Shown: positions 41,904 through 54,569, counted from the first letter of the stretch. The stretch: DNA of 64,000 nt from Agarophyton chilense (GCA_030374765.1 JARGXX010000097.1:1-64000); one strand, 5' to 3'. The notes: generated from the letters alone by a model not told the origin. Translations and numbers: made by a program.

Positions 41904-43048
41904 TGTGGGTCGCGGAACGTGTGGAATGTTCCGGCACTGCTGTAACACACGTGTAGGATGTGCCAGCAGCGCCGGGAGTTCCTACATCTTTGTTGACGCC
42001 GACGTTGCAGTGGTATTCTGGTGATGTCAGGCGTTGTTGTTACATTTTAATTGGTTAGTGTGCTGCTGTACTGGCTTCTAGAAGCCAATAGAGTAACCTA
42101 GAAGCACACCGTAGTAATAAGTGAGTATCAATGCGTTGCAGCCCATTCTGTGGGTTCTAGATCTCTATAAAAGGGCCTCTGAAGTCTCCGAACACCATCT
42201 CGGACGACCTCAAGCCAACAAACACCCAATTCAACTATTTCCTTTGGCATCGAGCCCTTCAACTATAACAAAAGGTGAGGCGTTTGCCGCCTAGGGTCCA
42301 GTGAGGCGCTTGCCGCTGGAGGAGCAACCCTATAATTATCTAAAATCGGTGAGGCGTTTGCCGCCGTATAGAGGACCAGTGAGGCGTTTGCCGCTGGAAG
42401 GTGCACCCTCTATCAGCCCACTGTACCGGTTGAAGCGCCTTTGGCGTGGACGGGAGACGGCTTGTGTGTACCAACGGTACTGCGTCTGGCAAGGGGTCCC
42501 CCACAGAGTGAAAAGCCTGTGTCGGTCGGTAAGACCTGGAGGATTCCTGGGATTCAGTACTGGACGGGAAGCTGCCGCAAGTGGTGCCGCGTAACCTTTC
42601 CTGCAAAAGGCCAGCTTGGGTATATGAGTGAAGGCATATCTCGCTGTCATTAGCTCTCCTCGGGAAGCCTTGTAGGGATTGTATACGCGTGCTTCTGGTT
42701 GGCGCAGAAGTACGTAGGCTGCAGAAATCGTCTCACATCCGGAGTGTCTTATCGGAAGTCGGGAGTCTGACTCCTAGTGACCATTGACATAAGTCTTTCG
42801 TTGCGTATCGTCCTAAGAAGATTTTGGAGAATTATCGCTAGGTTGAGCTTCGTTCTCCCCTTGTCATTTTATCTATTTTTATCTGACGGGTTGAGTATTG
42901 TCCCTGTCTTGCCGTTCTACTTATCTCTTTGCGAAACCGAACTACACTTATCTGTACGGGCCTTTTTTGGCTACGAGGGACTCCCATTTACATTGACTTT
43001 TACTGTCAAGTTGGCCCACCGCGTCACACTCCCAAGATGGCGCCCACA
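41904..43048 (+). repeat. E2 3' LTR (1,145 bp)
   Basis: Essentially identical to 36146-37290 at an offset of 5,758 bp. It starts 11 bp after the gag-pol stop; the G-rich GAGCTTGGGGC just before it may serve as polypurine tract. Confidence 0.94.
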
Positions 43049-43053
43049 GTGTA

Positions 43054-45758
43054 TAAGTATGAGTGAAAACACTGAATACAAGTAGCCAGGCACGAGAGAG
43101 CACCAAATCGGCTCCCTCGCCTACGGCTCGATATGACTTGCTTTTCGCACCGCTGTGTGCATAGCTTTCGAGTACTTGAACATATGAATAAAGGCGCGGT
43201 TTCATATCGCATTAAAAGAGGGTGTTACCAAAGGATCGCTCAGATATCGGCAGGGCAAGAAGAGAAATTGTGTTGTTTGCCTTGGCTTTTTCTAGATCGT
43301 GTGTAAAGCAACAGCCAAAAAACCCAAGTCATAGTTTCTGTCACTGCGCTCGAAATTAAACAATGTATCGCCGACGATGGAATGATTGTTGTGATTCAAG
43401 TACGGCTGCGCTACTGCCGGTGAATTTGTGTGGGCATCACAGTGGCAACCAAGAATTATTCGGCTGTTTCTGCACCCAAGCAGCCCGCTCTGCAGCGCGT
43501 GCGAGACGTGTCGTTGAGCTGCAAACGCTCTTTGTCGCATTTGAGCAGCACTTTGCTGCGCTTTGGGCTGGAGTCACAGCAGCCGGTGCAACTGAGTGTG
43601 GATTACAATGTTTTGCAAGCATTTAGAATAGTTTCGTAACGTATCCTTACGACAGATGCTGCGTGTGTCAGTCGACAAATATATATTCGTTGTCGAATCC
43701 AGCGGGCCCCGTAGTTGATGGCCTTTTTTCCTTTCTGTGCTTGTCATCTGCATGTAAGTATTCCAAGTGCGGGGCGAAAGAAGCAAGAAAAGGGGGGCAG
43801 GGGGCGGGATTGTCTAGGGTGAGACAGTGTCATCACGTGTAGCGGCATACAAGATGTTGGGCCATAAGCAAAGAGAGACGTGTTTCTGACAGCAGGGAGG
43901 AAGATCGTGGAGCGCAGGGACGCGGAAAAGGCGCACATGTACATGAGCAGAAATGTAGAGGGCTCGGAGTACCATATGCGCGCCTGTGGTCGACCAATAG
44001 AACCTTTCAACGTTAAACACAGCAGTATTTCTCCACCTGTAGAAAAAGGCCATCACCAAAAATCATTTGTTTCGATATGGTGCCATGCAACTAGAGAGGC
44101 CTTACTCCATGAGCAAGAAGCCTGTGGTTGCGTACTCATTTCATTTGTGATTGAATCTGCAGAAAGGAAGTCACAAACGACGCAGGCATCTAAACCATGT
44201 CTTGCACCGCAGGGGATGCCAACCGCGCACGAGTGCAATTTATGTTTGGCGAGTGTTTCCTATGTCCTCGTTGTTCTCTTTCGTGGTGTGCGATGAAAGC
44301 GCACCCACATCAAGTCTTTGAATTTCCCGCCTGAAAGAGCTTCCGCCCTCACCTGCGTTCAGACCGAGCGCGCCTTTTGTCCCACAACACGACCCTTAAC
44401 ACTTGTTGCGCTTAAATTCTCTTAGTGGCGAGTTCGCTGACGTGCCGACCACAGTTCAGCTAGGTGCATCGGGATATTGAATGCCGACGAAATACTGCGG
44501 TTAAGGTCCGCCTCATATTATATAATAGTCCCGCTTTTCTGCGGAGTTGCTCGGTCACGACCGAAAAACTAGTTTGAATATTTTTTTCTGTCCTACACAA
44601 ATAAACCAGGTCCAAAGAGGACCACACAAATTGGCCTGCAAATGCGCTTTGTTCCAGTATATTTGCCTACACTTCCTTTTGAAACGTAGAACACAATTGC
44701 GCCATTCGTCAACACATCTCGTGATATTTTGGGCTCGTTTTATTTCTTCTTTCATTGCAGAATATTTCTCATGAAGTAATTTAACCCGTTCCGCGGAGGA
44801 AAGAGAAACACAATGCAGGTTGAGATTGTTAACAGGACAGGATTGACTATCTATGATGAACAAACACTAAGCTTTCACGTGGGTCATGAGGACGGAACCC
44901 GATCCACATCCAGCAAGTGCGGTAAACCTTGAGGCTGCCTCGCTGTTATGACAAATCTTTGCAAAGATAGTGGGAGCAACGTTCCCACAGTACTCCGAGC
45001 GTACTACTTTTTACTGAGCACATGAGAGTCGTTGAGCTCTCTAATCATTTGGCTCTTCTTGCGGTGTGCATTCCATTGGACACGTCGCACACCACTCCCG
45101 CATTTCAAACAGGCCCACACGTTTTTTTATATCCATTTTCTACGCGCACGTGTCGAAATATGGCAACTCGCGCGAAATACAACATTCGCAAAAGCACTGG
45201 ATGAGGTTGAGAGAATATCCACGTCTACGTTTCAGGAAAGCTGCCATGCAGATATCACGGTCTCTCTTCATTGGCTGTGAACACTTGTTAGCGTTTCAAG
45301 TTTTCATTCATTGTGTTGCCGCACTATGAACTCGTTTTCATGCAAAATACAATACTCTTTACTTGCTGCAACGAGCAGCCATGTTTCACGGTTACCACCT
45401 CGATGTTAGCATTGCATGTCCTTCCTCACCGTATTTTAATTGTCCAGAAAAAGCAAAATAGATACCAGCTACACAAGGCAAATGGCCCTCTTCAATATTG
45501 AGGCGAACTTAATCAGTAGAATTGCATAGTAGAAACCCTTTCATACGCTGAAGGGCACAGCATCATTCCCTTTACAGAATACAATTTTCAACAGTACATT
45601 GTTCTTGGTTAGTTAGTATACGACATAAATTAATCAATACTAGGCCACCTTTTTTTTCAAGGAGCCTACTATGGAGAAATCCCCTCTCAGGCGGTACAGA
45701 ATACTGTTGCCGAGCCCACGCCTCTCATGGTACCGCTCTGGTTTGAAGAGAGTTCTGC
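43054..45758. other. intergenic, nothing recognised
   Basis: About 2.7 kb with only short, domain-free frames on both strands. No repeat shared with the rest of the window was noticed and no RNA gene was recognised. Confidence 0.4.
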
Positions 45759-45768
45759 TATTTAAGCC
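45759..45768 (+). promoter_or_regulatory. TATA-like box upstream of the FAD gene
   Basis: CTATTTAAGC about 105 bp before the ATG at 45869. A pyrimidine-rich CTCTTCTCTCC stretch follows, typical of a transcription start region. By eye only. Confidence 0.4.
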
Positions 45769-45868
45769 GTATCTCAGATGATCAGCACTCCCATCTCTTC
45801 TCTCCAAGTCTCTCACTCGCCGGTCTCTCATCTGTAATAATTTGTCTTCGAACACACACAACTCAAAA

Positions 45869-48421
45869 ATGGAAACTACACAAGCCCCATCATCCGTGGT
45901 GAACGATCAGCAACTAGAATCCACACCGATGCCAACATCTCCAAATTCTCTCAAGTCTATGGAAAATTTTGAAAATGGAGCGGGCGAAAGTCATCATCTA
46001 GTGCTTATCGGTGGAGGTCCTCGAAGCGTCATCCAAGTGAACACCGAGATAATATTCATGATTCTCTTTCGCGACCATTTCCGCGAACTGTGCAATCTAG
46101 GAGCTCATTACGACATCTCCACAACAGTAATCGAGAAGAAGGAAGGCGTGGGCCTTGGTTCCCCCTACTGCGCAGGGCAGACTGGAATGATGAACACCGG
46201 TTTGGAAGATGATATACATTTTCCTCTTTCCCTTCCTAAAGGTTCTGAGGCCCTTTCCGTTCTCATGCATTTCTTGAGCTACAAACAGCGCTATGAGAGC
46301 TTCGTTGGTCAAAACACGGACGCTTATTACGAGGAGGTGAAAAAATACAATCTTCCAGGATCTATCATGTTCAAGAAATCTGTTGGTCCCGAGTCCTTCT
46401 CGCTAGACGGCACCTTGGATCACAAGATTGCTTACATCATGAGAAGGACAACTGGGGCAGAAGAAGAAAAAACTTTTGAAGTGGTTCGAAGCCTGGCTCA
46501 GCGTCTCCTGCCGTTCTACAAGCTTAATATCCAATCCTCCAGTGAAGTTCGGGGTGTCAAGGTTCAATCTACAGGCAAGCAGCTGGTGATTTCTGAGCAG
46601 CGTGGCACCTCCATTCCTCAGACCATTGAAGCTGATCAAGTGAGATTGAACACTGGAACCATTCTGAAGAATCCAGTTTTAGATGCTCGAGTACGCGACC
46701 TTATGTTCTGTCAAGCAATGAACGTGGAACACTTTAAGCTGTACTGCGCTGAACGCCAGCTCCTTGACAACGATGGATGGATGAAGCAGGGAATTAAAGT
46801 GATCAGTGGGGGCATGGGCCTGTCAGGCTTAGACCAGCTCACCGTCCTGGACGGCGTCATGAATCTATTCGAAGAAGATGAATCACATTTATTGGGATAC
46901 AAAGTCAAAGAAAGTGCTAAACTCAAGTACCAAAATGCGATCACCCTCATAAGCCGGACCGAAGGCAGAAGTGTGTTTCCACGACAGGGATTCACACCTG
47001 AATGGAGGCAAGATGGTCAGATTATGGCCTTCACTGAGCATTTGCATGCGCTATCGCTGCATAACCAGGGAGAAGAAGTATTCGGGATATGGTACGACAT
47101 CCTGACAGCTTCAGTGGCGAGAACTATGAAGAAGACTCCAGAAGAAGTTAGGCAAGGCAACCTTCCGATCGAAACGTCTCTGAAGTTACAGTACGAAGAG
47201 ACGCTGAAGTTCTTGCACAACAGGAGACTGGCTGGCGATCAGGAGAAGGAAGGAAACCTGCCAGGAAAAGAACGATTCATGAACGAGGCAATGAAAACTG
47301 TGTATGGGGCTTGGAGACAAGCAACGACTGCTTTTCTTCTCGGATATGGACTCGAGTCCAGTATCCAAGCCGCCACAGACAGAATGGAGAACCTGGCTCC
47401 CATCACGTGGAAGGGAAGACAGTCATGGTTGTTTACGAGAACAATGGTGGGGGCGATAACGGATCCCGAGTTCGCTCTCAAAAAGTCCAACATGGAGTAT
47501 TTCCATAACTGGAAGAACATCTATCGTTATATTGCTTCTTCGCCCGTGGAGATTCACAGCATGATGCATCTTCTCATCGAAGCTGGAATTGCTAGTTATG
47601 AACACGCAGAATATAACCAAGTGATTTATGATGATGCTACTGGAAAGCTTGATGTGAATGGAATTCTTCACGATTTATTCATCGTGTCGCCGACGTACGA
47701 AACCAGTGAAGACGTTGTGTCCACGAATATATCTCAACAACTCCAGCCGTTCGTATCCGATCACCCATCGTATGGTAAAATCGGGAAGTTCAGGAAATTC
47801 CAGGATAAGCTTGGACGTTCCGTACCAATCGAATGCAACGGAGTGGCGGGGCTTGGATTTGACGTTCATGAACACGGAATGCACTCAAAGGTAGGTACTT
47901 TTGCCGTTGACCTCAATGACAGATCATCTGGGACGGGTGTAGCTTCTTCATTTACACTTCGACGCATGGCTGTTGCACACATGAAAGCTGCAGGCATTGA
48001 ATGTGCGGAAGAAAAGATTGAGGAGCTGTATGAATTGGGGAAACCGAGCATCGAGGCATACGAGAATGAAGTCAGGAAGTTCGAGAAATACTTCCTGGAG
48101 GCGTACGAGATCTGGGCATACCTTAGGGCCATTGAAGCGATTGCGGGAGATGATGGGCGTCTTTTCTGTGAGTTATACGACAGTGGTTTGACGAGGAATG
48201 GCAGAGAGGCTGTGATGGAGAAGTGTAGATCAGAGAGTTCTACGGGCGTGAATGGCTCGGAGATTTATTTCCGGGAACTCGCAAACGTGCCAGCGTTCAA
48301 TATTCTTTCTCGGGACGGATTTTATGCGCGTTCTGTGGATACCACGGATGAAGAAGATGTGTGGCTGTACAAGGAAGCTTTCAAGTTGGCAAAGAAGCAT
48401 TTGAAAGTGTCATCCAACTAG
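45869..48421 (+). CDS. FAD/NAD(P)-binding protein, 850 aa
   Basis: Intronless frame from the first ATG (METTQAPSS; AAAAATGG context). A dinucleotide-binding signature LIGGGPRS is at residues 46-53, followed by VIEKKEGVGLGSPY and a MNTGLEDDIHFPL stretch, the layout of the FAD-NAD(P)-binding family (PF13454-type) that in bacteria reads GGGPRG...GxG...MNT. A second glycine-rich site (ISGGMGLSGLD, about residue 312) may bind the second nucleotide. The C-terminal 300 residues are mostly helical. The substrate is unknown; members are flavin oxidoreductases or oxygenase-like proteins. No signal peptide or membrane segment is seen, so it is probably soluble. The family is best known from bacteria, so acquisition by transfer is possible but untested. 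Confidence 0.8.
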   Translation: METTQAPSSVVNDQQLESTPMPTSPNSLKSMENFENGAGESHHLVLIGGGPRSVIQVNTEIIFMILFRDHFRELCNLGAHYDISTTVIEKKEGVGLGSPYCAGQTGMMNTGLEDDIHFPLSLPKGSEALSVLMHFLSYKQRYESFVGQNTDAYYEEVKKYNLPGSIMFKKSVGPESFSLDGTLDHKIAYIMRRTTGAEEEKTFEVVRSLAQRLLPFYKLNIQSSSEVRGVKVQSTGKQLVISEQRGTSIPQTIEADQVRLNTGTILKNPVLDARVRDLMFCQAMNVEHFKLYCAERQLLDNDGWMKQGIKVISGGMGLSGLDQLTVLDGVMNLFEEDESHLLGYKVKESAKLKYQNAITLISRTEGRSVFPRQGFTPEWRQDGQIMAFTEHLHALSLHNQGEEVFGIWYDILTASVARTMKKTPEEVRQGNLPIETSLKLQYEETLKFLHNRRLAGDQEKEGNLPGKERFMNEAMKTVYGAWRQATTAFLLGYGLESSIQAATDRMENLAPITWKGRQSWLFTRTMVGAITDPEFALKKSNMEYFHNWKNIYRYIASSPVEIHSMMHLLIEAGIASYEHAEYNQVIYDDATGKLDVNGILHDLFIVSPTYETSEDVVSTNISQQLQPFVSDHPSYGKIGKFRKFQDKLGRSVPIECNGVAGLGFDVHEHGMHSKVGTFAVDLNDRSSGTGVASSFTLRRMAVAHMKAAGIECAEEKIEELYELGKPSIEAYENEVRKFEKYFLEAYEIWAYLRAIEAIAGDDGRLFCELYDSGLTRNGREAVMEKCRSESSTGVNGSEIYFRELANVPAFNILSRDGFYARSVDTTDEEDVWLYKEAFKLAKKHLKVSSN

Positions 48422-49784
48422 ACAGCCCACGTTTTGAATTGCAGACGTCATATTTGTTTAGAGTATATATCACTGCGTGTGGCAAAGTTTTCATAAGACT
48501 TGTGTGTAGAGGTGGGATGGGAACCCAGAAACTTGGTTGCTCACGTTTTACTTAGAGAATCATTTGAAAGTTACAGATCGTTTTTTGTGAGATTTTGGAG
48601 CAATGCGCGCATTCGTACAACAAGGGGCCCCCGATGCAGGCGCGTGCGGTGCGGGAATGGCGCTGCTGCAGCTTGGTCACCGAGCCGCGAATCGCCTCCC
48701 ATACAGCTCTTACTCGCGCCGCACTGATATAAGCACCACCGCGCACTTGCGCCACAGCATTCTTCATCAGCAACATCGTCCCTGACACCATGTCTTCCCC
48801 CTCGCCCATATGTCACGCACCAGCGTCGCTCCGCATCCATCACAAAGGCGCAAGAGCGCGCCACCGCAGAGTGTATTTCGGATGCCCGTGTGCTCCAATC
48901 CATTCGTAAGCATGTCGCCGTCGCAAAGAGAGGGACTTATTCCAGCCCCTACGTGTTTCGTCTGTCTGCAGCTTCGCTACTTTCTTTTTTTCAACGTTTC
49001 TGACAGGCGAGAAACGTACCACTTCTAAGGACGGCGTGAAAGGCTGTTCCAAAATTGTATGCCAGGAACAGCTTGTGACCAATCTAGGTGCAATGGTGAA
49101 GGGCCGACGATGCTCAGTAGTGTTTGTATGTCTCCAAATGATAGCCGCTATTCGCTATTCTGTTTCCTATGCCGTGGCATTTGTTCTTCACTGATGGTAT
49201 TCGGAACGTGTTAAGAACGGGGGCTGAATCCAAACGTGGACACCGAGATTTGTATTTTGGAAAGTTCAAAGCTGAAACGTGCATATGTGGACAGTTGCAA
49301 AGCTAAACTTCAAAATATTTGGAAAACTCTTGCAAAATGCTAATTAGAAGTTTGACGTCTGAGAAGGAGAATCAGTAGGCTTGTTGGCCTTTTGTTGCTC
49401 TTTTTTTTAGGTTTGTCATTTTCAATAAATATTCAGCAGAATGATTCGTGAATTTCATTTATTGTTCAAGCTGCTGCAAATACGATGGTCGCCAGCTAGA
49501 TTTTTTGCTTCCAACGAAGCTTCTCGGTTCGAGAGAAGCGTTTTTGGCGTTCATGGAAGAGACAATTGTATTTCAGGGGATCCAATATCGGTGCTGATAT
49601 TGATGCTAAGGGAAGTGTACTTATCTGCTAATGTTCATTGTAAATCAAAAGAGAAAGGAAAAGCGATCATGTGCAAAACGGTTAAAATTTCCAAATACTG
49701 ATCGATCTTTTCGAGCTGCTGAATATCACATTCACATCATCATTAGTTATCTATTTAATCATCGTTGTCGTCACGGGCTAGTAA
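48422..49784. other. intergenic, nothing recognised
   Basis: Trailer of the FAD gene and AT-rich spacer. Frames on either strand overlap each other and show no domain. Confidence 0.4.
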
Positions 49785-52700
49785 CTAATAAATCGAACGC
49801 CATGGACGGTACATAGCGATGACCTTCTGCTCGTGATCATCAGAAAGGGGAGCCTCAGAAGTGGGAGCCTCAGAAGTGCCGGAACTGCTGGAATAGTTAT
49901 CTTCGTAATCATCACTGTCACTAACTAGTATATCAAAAACCGAATGCCTTGGTCGATACACATACACGACATTCTGCTCGAAATCATCAGAAGAGTCAGA
50001 ACTGATGGAATGAGCTAGAAACTCCATTCTGGAAATGTCAACTTCACCACGGTCAACAAGCCCTTTCAGGCACATTTGAACGTAAGGAACACTTAAAGAG
50101 TCATGAATATTTTGATTCATTGTGGTCTCAACGAGATATTCAACTGGTATCGGGGCTTCGCGGTTTTGGGCTGTTCTTTGGTCCTTCGAGAAAGTTTTTA
50201 AGATTTCAATTTCCACCAATCTCCGAATCCTACGTTCCTGCCTACGGTCAAGAGAAGAAATGTACAAGTCACGATACATAGAAGCCAGATCAATCGAAGA
50301 GGCATAAGGGTTCCATCGGTCGTTCAATCGGAAAGAGAAACGAGCATCTTTTTTCACACGAGTGCGAATCAATACAGGTGCAAGTTCGGTACTCAATGAC
50401 AACAAGGCCTGACGAACCCGAATGTTCTCTTGCTTGCTTTCTTCATGAACATTATTGCTTGCTAGGGGAATCCTCCGAATCTGTAGATATGTTCCGCTTT
50501 CATATTCTTCGAAGAACTTCAAAACACATGCCTGGTAAAGGTTGGCTTTAAAGGAGACTGGCATGCTGATCTTTTCGGAAAAGAATGATGTAGAGATGTG
50601 ATCGGTGCTCAGATCATTGCAAGGCGTAGGAGAAAGCTTTCGAAAAGGATACAGGCTCTTATAGTACGAAGCGGCGAAACGATGAATCTGACAAATTTCG
50701 CTTGGTAGACGGAGTCTCTGATGAAAACATTCAGGATCTAGAATGTCTCCCTCAACAGCGGTTACAGAAGTGAGATGAATACCTGTGATTGGTGGTCCAC
50801 GATAGATGGATCCATCTGGAGTGTGGTGCTGAATAAAGTCTGAAAACCGATCATCTCTATCCACAAACCTCAAACCCCATGATGGGTTCATTTCGGACTT
50901 GAGAGGGTCTAAGCTATCATCAGGTAACTCAGTCTCATTGTTGACATTCACACTGAGAGATTCATCGTCATACTCAAGTCTTTGAAAATAGTTATGAACC
51001 GTACCATACACTCTGTTGTTGAAAATAGTTAACGTTCGACTCACTGAATTTCCCGTCCCCAATTAGAATTTGTTCCAAATGATACTTTTGGGCAAATTTC
51101 AAGAACTGACCTGTTTCGGCTTTGCTAAGAAAAGTTTCAGACAAGAATGCAAAAGATTCCATGATCGTTTCGGTCTTACGGTGATGCATTTCATGTATAC
51201 CCGACCTGTGATGCAGCTCGAGAAATACCTTGCGAAGGAAAGTCAAAGGATCTTTCTCATTAAAATTTTCAACGAAGGTGCTCTATAATGACTTGCAGAG
51301 TTCCTTGTGAAAAGAGTTTCTCATCGCAGGAAGAGCTGTGATGAGGGAGTTCACTTTTTGGAATCTATAGACCGGTGATCCATATCTGCCGTGCTTGTTG
51401 GATTTTTTCTCCAGTAATGCTTGAGATATGTTCTTCCTAAAGAGATTCAACAGAAAATATACTCCGTGTTTTCCTTAACGGAGAAGAAACCAATCAAAAA
51501 CTTCGAATTTCGCACACTTATACACATCCATTTTCTACGGAAGAAGAGAATAATACAAATTGACAAGCTTGACCACAAAAGTGTTTTCAGAGAGAAAATT
51601 CGAACATAAATTGTCCGAATTTTTCTTGCTGTAGATGTTTTCAAGAATAAAACAGCCGAAGTCATCATGTAGGTTTCCCATTTGATTCGCAAATGCGTAG
51701 AGAGAAATCATACGTTCCACCTTTCTGACATTATGAGTGTCTTTCGCAAATTTTGGGAAGTAATCCCGATCATGGTCGCTATTCCCTGAATTTGCACCGA
51801 AAGACTGAAGTAACTCGATATTTGGAAGATTTCGAGTTGAAATTTTTGTCCATATCATTCTTCCTTGTTTTTTTTGAAACTTGTGCAAGCGGTTTTTCCA
51901 AGTTTCACCGGTGTAAAAGTCTTGAAGCTGTGACTTGTAAAAGGCAATTGCGGGTTTGTTGTTGATAGTTTTAGATTCATGGTACTGCAAAAAGAAGTAA
52001 AATGATCGTATTGCGGGTCCCACAGTAGGCATGTGTTTGTCAGGATCTTCACGAGAGCACAGCCTCAAAGATTTCATTGAATGAGTGTGCATCTGACGGA
52101 CGCCCAGTATAAAGTCCGAAAACCCTTCAACCTCCAATATTATCTTTTCAAGCATCTGATAGACTTCATATTCATGCTCAATTTACACATTTCGCGACCG
52201 ATACGGTTGCAAAAAGGAGTCGAGTGCATCTCTTAACTGAAACCAACACTGTGTTTTCCAATTATAATCACTAAGCCTTTCGAGCTTTTTTCTGTGGCCA
52301 CATTTGTAAACGTGCTTACCATCACTTGCTCGAGGGAAATTTTTTTTCTACAATGTTTTCCACAAGCTATTTTAGATTCTCCTCAAAATAACGTTCATGA
52401 GCAATTAATTCAAACATTTCTTCGGAATCGAATTCGTTACAGAGACTGGAGCGTTGGATGTCACAAGAAATGGTCTGCGCAAAAGTGTTTATGTGCCGTA
52501 AACGAATCACTGGATTTTGTTCATCTTCGCAATGAACGCCCTCTCCATCAGATATAGTGGTCAAAATGAACTGAATAGATAGATGACGTATTGCTTTCCA
52601 TATAATTTGCAGTTGTTTTGAGTACTCGACTTCATCTTGTTCAGTTTCATTTTGTGGTATAGAAGGCCTTGTTCCAATGTAAGACAACTCGGTACAGTTG

Positions 52701-52804
52701 ATGTCAGAAAGCTGGATGGCCAAAGGTGCATAGCTTGGATTAAAATCAATCGGGACGCCAGCCATAGTCACCACGCGAGCCTGTGGGGGAGATCTTAGAG
52801 GCAT
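49785..52804 (-). pseudogene. decayed gene of unknown family
   Basis: On the minus strand, protein-like frames follow each other for 3 kb: 52804-52367 (ATG start, MPLRSPPQARVVTMAG), 52155-51535, 51246-51050 and 51062-49785. They lie in different frames with several stops between them. Because protein-like sequence continues through those stops (for example around 51480-51360), decay is more likely than introns, though introns cannot be excluded. No family was recognised. The last part ends in acidic Ser/Glu-rich sequence with a duplicated motif (EQNVVYVYRPRHS and EQKVIAMYRPWRS). It lies tail to tail with the FAD gene. Confidence 0.5.
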
Positions 52805-54060
52805 TGTGGATACGATGAAAGAAACACAGCCACCTTGGAGAGACAGAGGGTGGTATGTTTGAGAATTAATACAAATTCGAGACTTAAGAACACCAAGAAT
52901 TTAATATGTCCACCGGAGTGTAAGCCCATCGATTGAGATTTCTTTATCCCCCTCGAGGGTTATGAGAACACTTTTGAACTGCAGTTTGCATTTTTATATT
53001 AATTATCGAATCCGACCGGGCGCAAAATATTGAAAGGAGGGTTACTTTCACTACTTCTTTGCAGATTTTTTTCTTGCGAGAATGTGGAGATATATCAGGG
53101 GACGTCCCATACATATGGAAAAAATATAGAAAGAGAAAGACCGGAAAAGCAGCCGAGATACGAAAAATTGCCATTTCATGACCGTCGTTGTCGCGAGAGT
53201 TGAGCTAGAGTATTGATCTTTCGGCAGCTGTAGGAAACATATAAAAACTAATTTTTGTTTTAAGGTAGTTTAAACATTCAGGTTTTTGTTTTGAACAAGA
53301 TTTGAATTGTTTCATTTTTTAAATCGTGTTCATTTTGAGTTTTTGATGAAACCCTTCGTACAGTTCAGCCTTTTTTGCGGGCTCCGTGGCCCTGTTCACT
53401 ACCGATGTAGTTGGATGTGAGGTGAGAGACCGATGAGGTCATGAGAAGTGGGTGGCTGTCAGAGCTTTTGAAACGACATACAAAAGAAAACAATGCAAAA
53501 AATCGCATATTGTCGACGTTATTTTATTATCAGGAATGCTCTAGAGTTCACTTCTGAAAAGGGAGTATGATTAGACCAAGGGCAAAATTCCAATTAACAA
53601 TGTACTCATACAGCGAAAAAAAGCGTTTTCAAAGTGGCCGCATGGTTTTCTAGAAAACATAACCTTTGGGTTGACACGGAACACTTTCTCGAAGCTGTAA
53701 CATAATGGTGACTTCGATTAGACTTCTCGAGAAAAGAACATGAACGGGCTCACCATTTGCTCGCGGGATTTGTACCTTTGCCAAATACTTCGAGGTCTTT
53801 TGTACTGTCAAGTTGCCACCACACCACATCAAACTCACAATTTTGGTCGCTCTAATCCTGTCGCTTGAGTTCAACAAGAGACACGGAAGACACACACTGG
53901 GTTGCTTTGCATTGGGTGCCTCAGTTAGTGTACAATAAAATCTAAAAACGGATTTCTTCTGTACTGAGTGAGTGGTTTATATAATGAAGCAAATGCTCCA
54001 TGTCCAAAGCTCGTGGTGTAGGTTGCTGGAAAAGGCATTTATCTTTTGAGAAAAAGATAA
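52805..54060. other. intergenic, nothing recognised
   Basis: AT-rich, only short frames. The missing upstream part of the transposase relic at 54061 might be expected here but was not recognised. Confidence 0.4.
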
Positions 54061-54569
54061 ATAAAACTTTATGGATTGAAAGTAGAAGTTTGTGTACTAC
54101 GAAATGGAATTGCACTTGGTTGCAGTGAACATCATCCAGGCTCTGTTGCAGATATTGATATATTTGTTTCTTACATAGAATTTTATACAGAAGTCTTGGA
54201 AACACAAGATGTTGAGAAAAATTTTTTGGATTCTGATTTCTTATTTGAAATATATCCTAATCAATGGATCCTAGTGGTTGAGAAAGGATGTTAAGGCGCT
54301 ATGGATCACGTTCGCGCTATTCATTAAACAAAGAACTAAAATTGAGAATTCTATCTAAAAGACAAGAAGCAAAAAATAGTAGGATCTCATTTGTTCAAAG
54401 AATTGTTGAAAAGCATTTCGGACGTCTTTGTGGTTGGGTGGGAGTTTTATTTTACAAATACCGTTGGTCGGAAAAATTTTATGATGAAATATTCTTTTTT
54501 TGCTTTATGATGAATAATTATGATGTTCTTCGGAATTCGTTGAGAGACGGGATGCTTGGACTTTTATAA
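54061..54569 (+). pseudogene. PIF/Harbinger-like (DDE_Tnp_4 type) transposase relic
   Basis: Two overlapping frames with a frame change near 54290. The first reads YGLKVEVCVLRNGIALGCSE, then HHPGSVADIDIF, matching the family's y-g-K-x-x-v ... PGS-x-x-D-x-x-i-F block with its second catalytic Asp. After ILVVEKGC (like LaDkGY) the second frame reads NSRISFVQRIVEKHFGRLCG, KYRW and FCFMMNNYDVLRNSLRDG, matching R-x-x-VE-x-x-FGR with the catalytic Glu and the C-terminal N-x-x-x-x-x-x-LR. The upstream part with the first Asp is not seen, and no terminal repeats were found. A plain DNA-transposon fossil. Confidence 0.65.

Larger units (their letters stand above)
36146..43048 (+). mobile_element. Ty3/gypsy LTR retrotransposon (E2), looks whole
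   Basis: 6,903-bp element flanked by the duplication GTGTA (36141-36145 and 43049-43053), with 1,145-bp LTRs bounded by the inverted repeat TGTGGG/CCCACA. Only one difference between the LTRs was noticed by eye, so the insertion is very young. One uninterrupted gag-pol frame with protease, RT, RNase H and integrase in Ty3/gypsy order. No chromodomain and no envelope-like gene. Confidence 0.95.
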
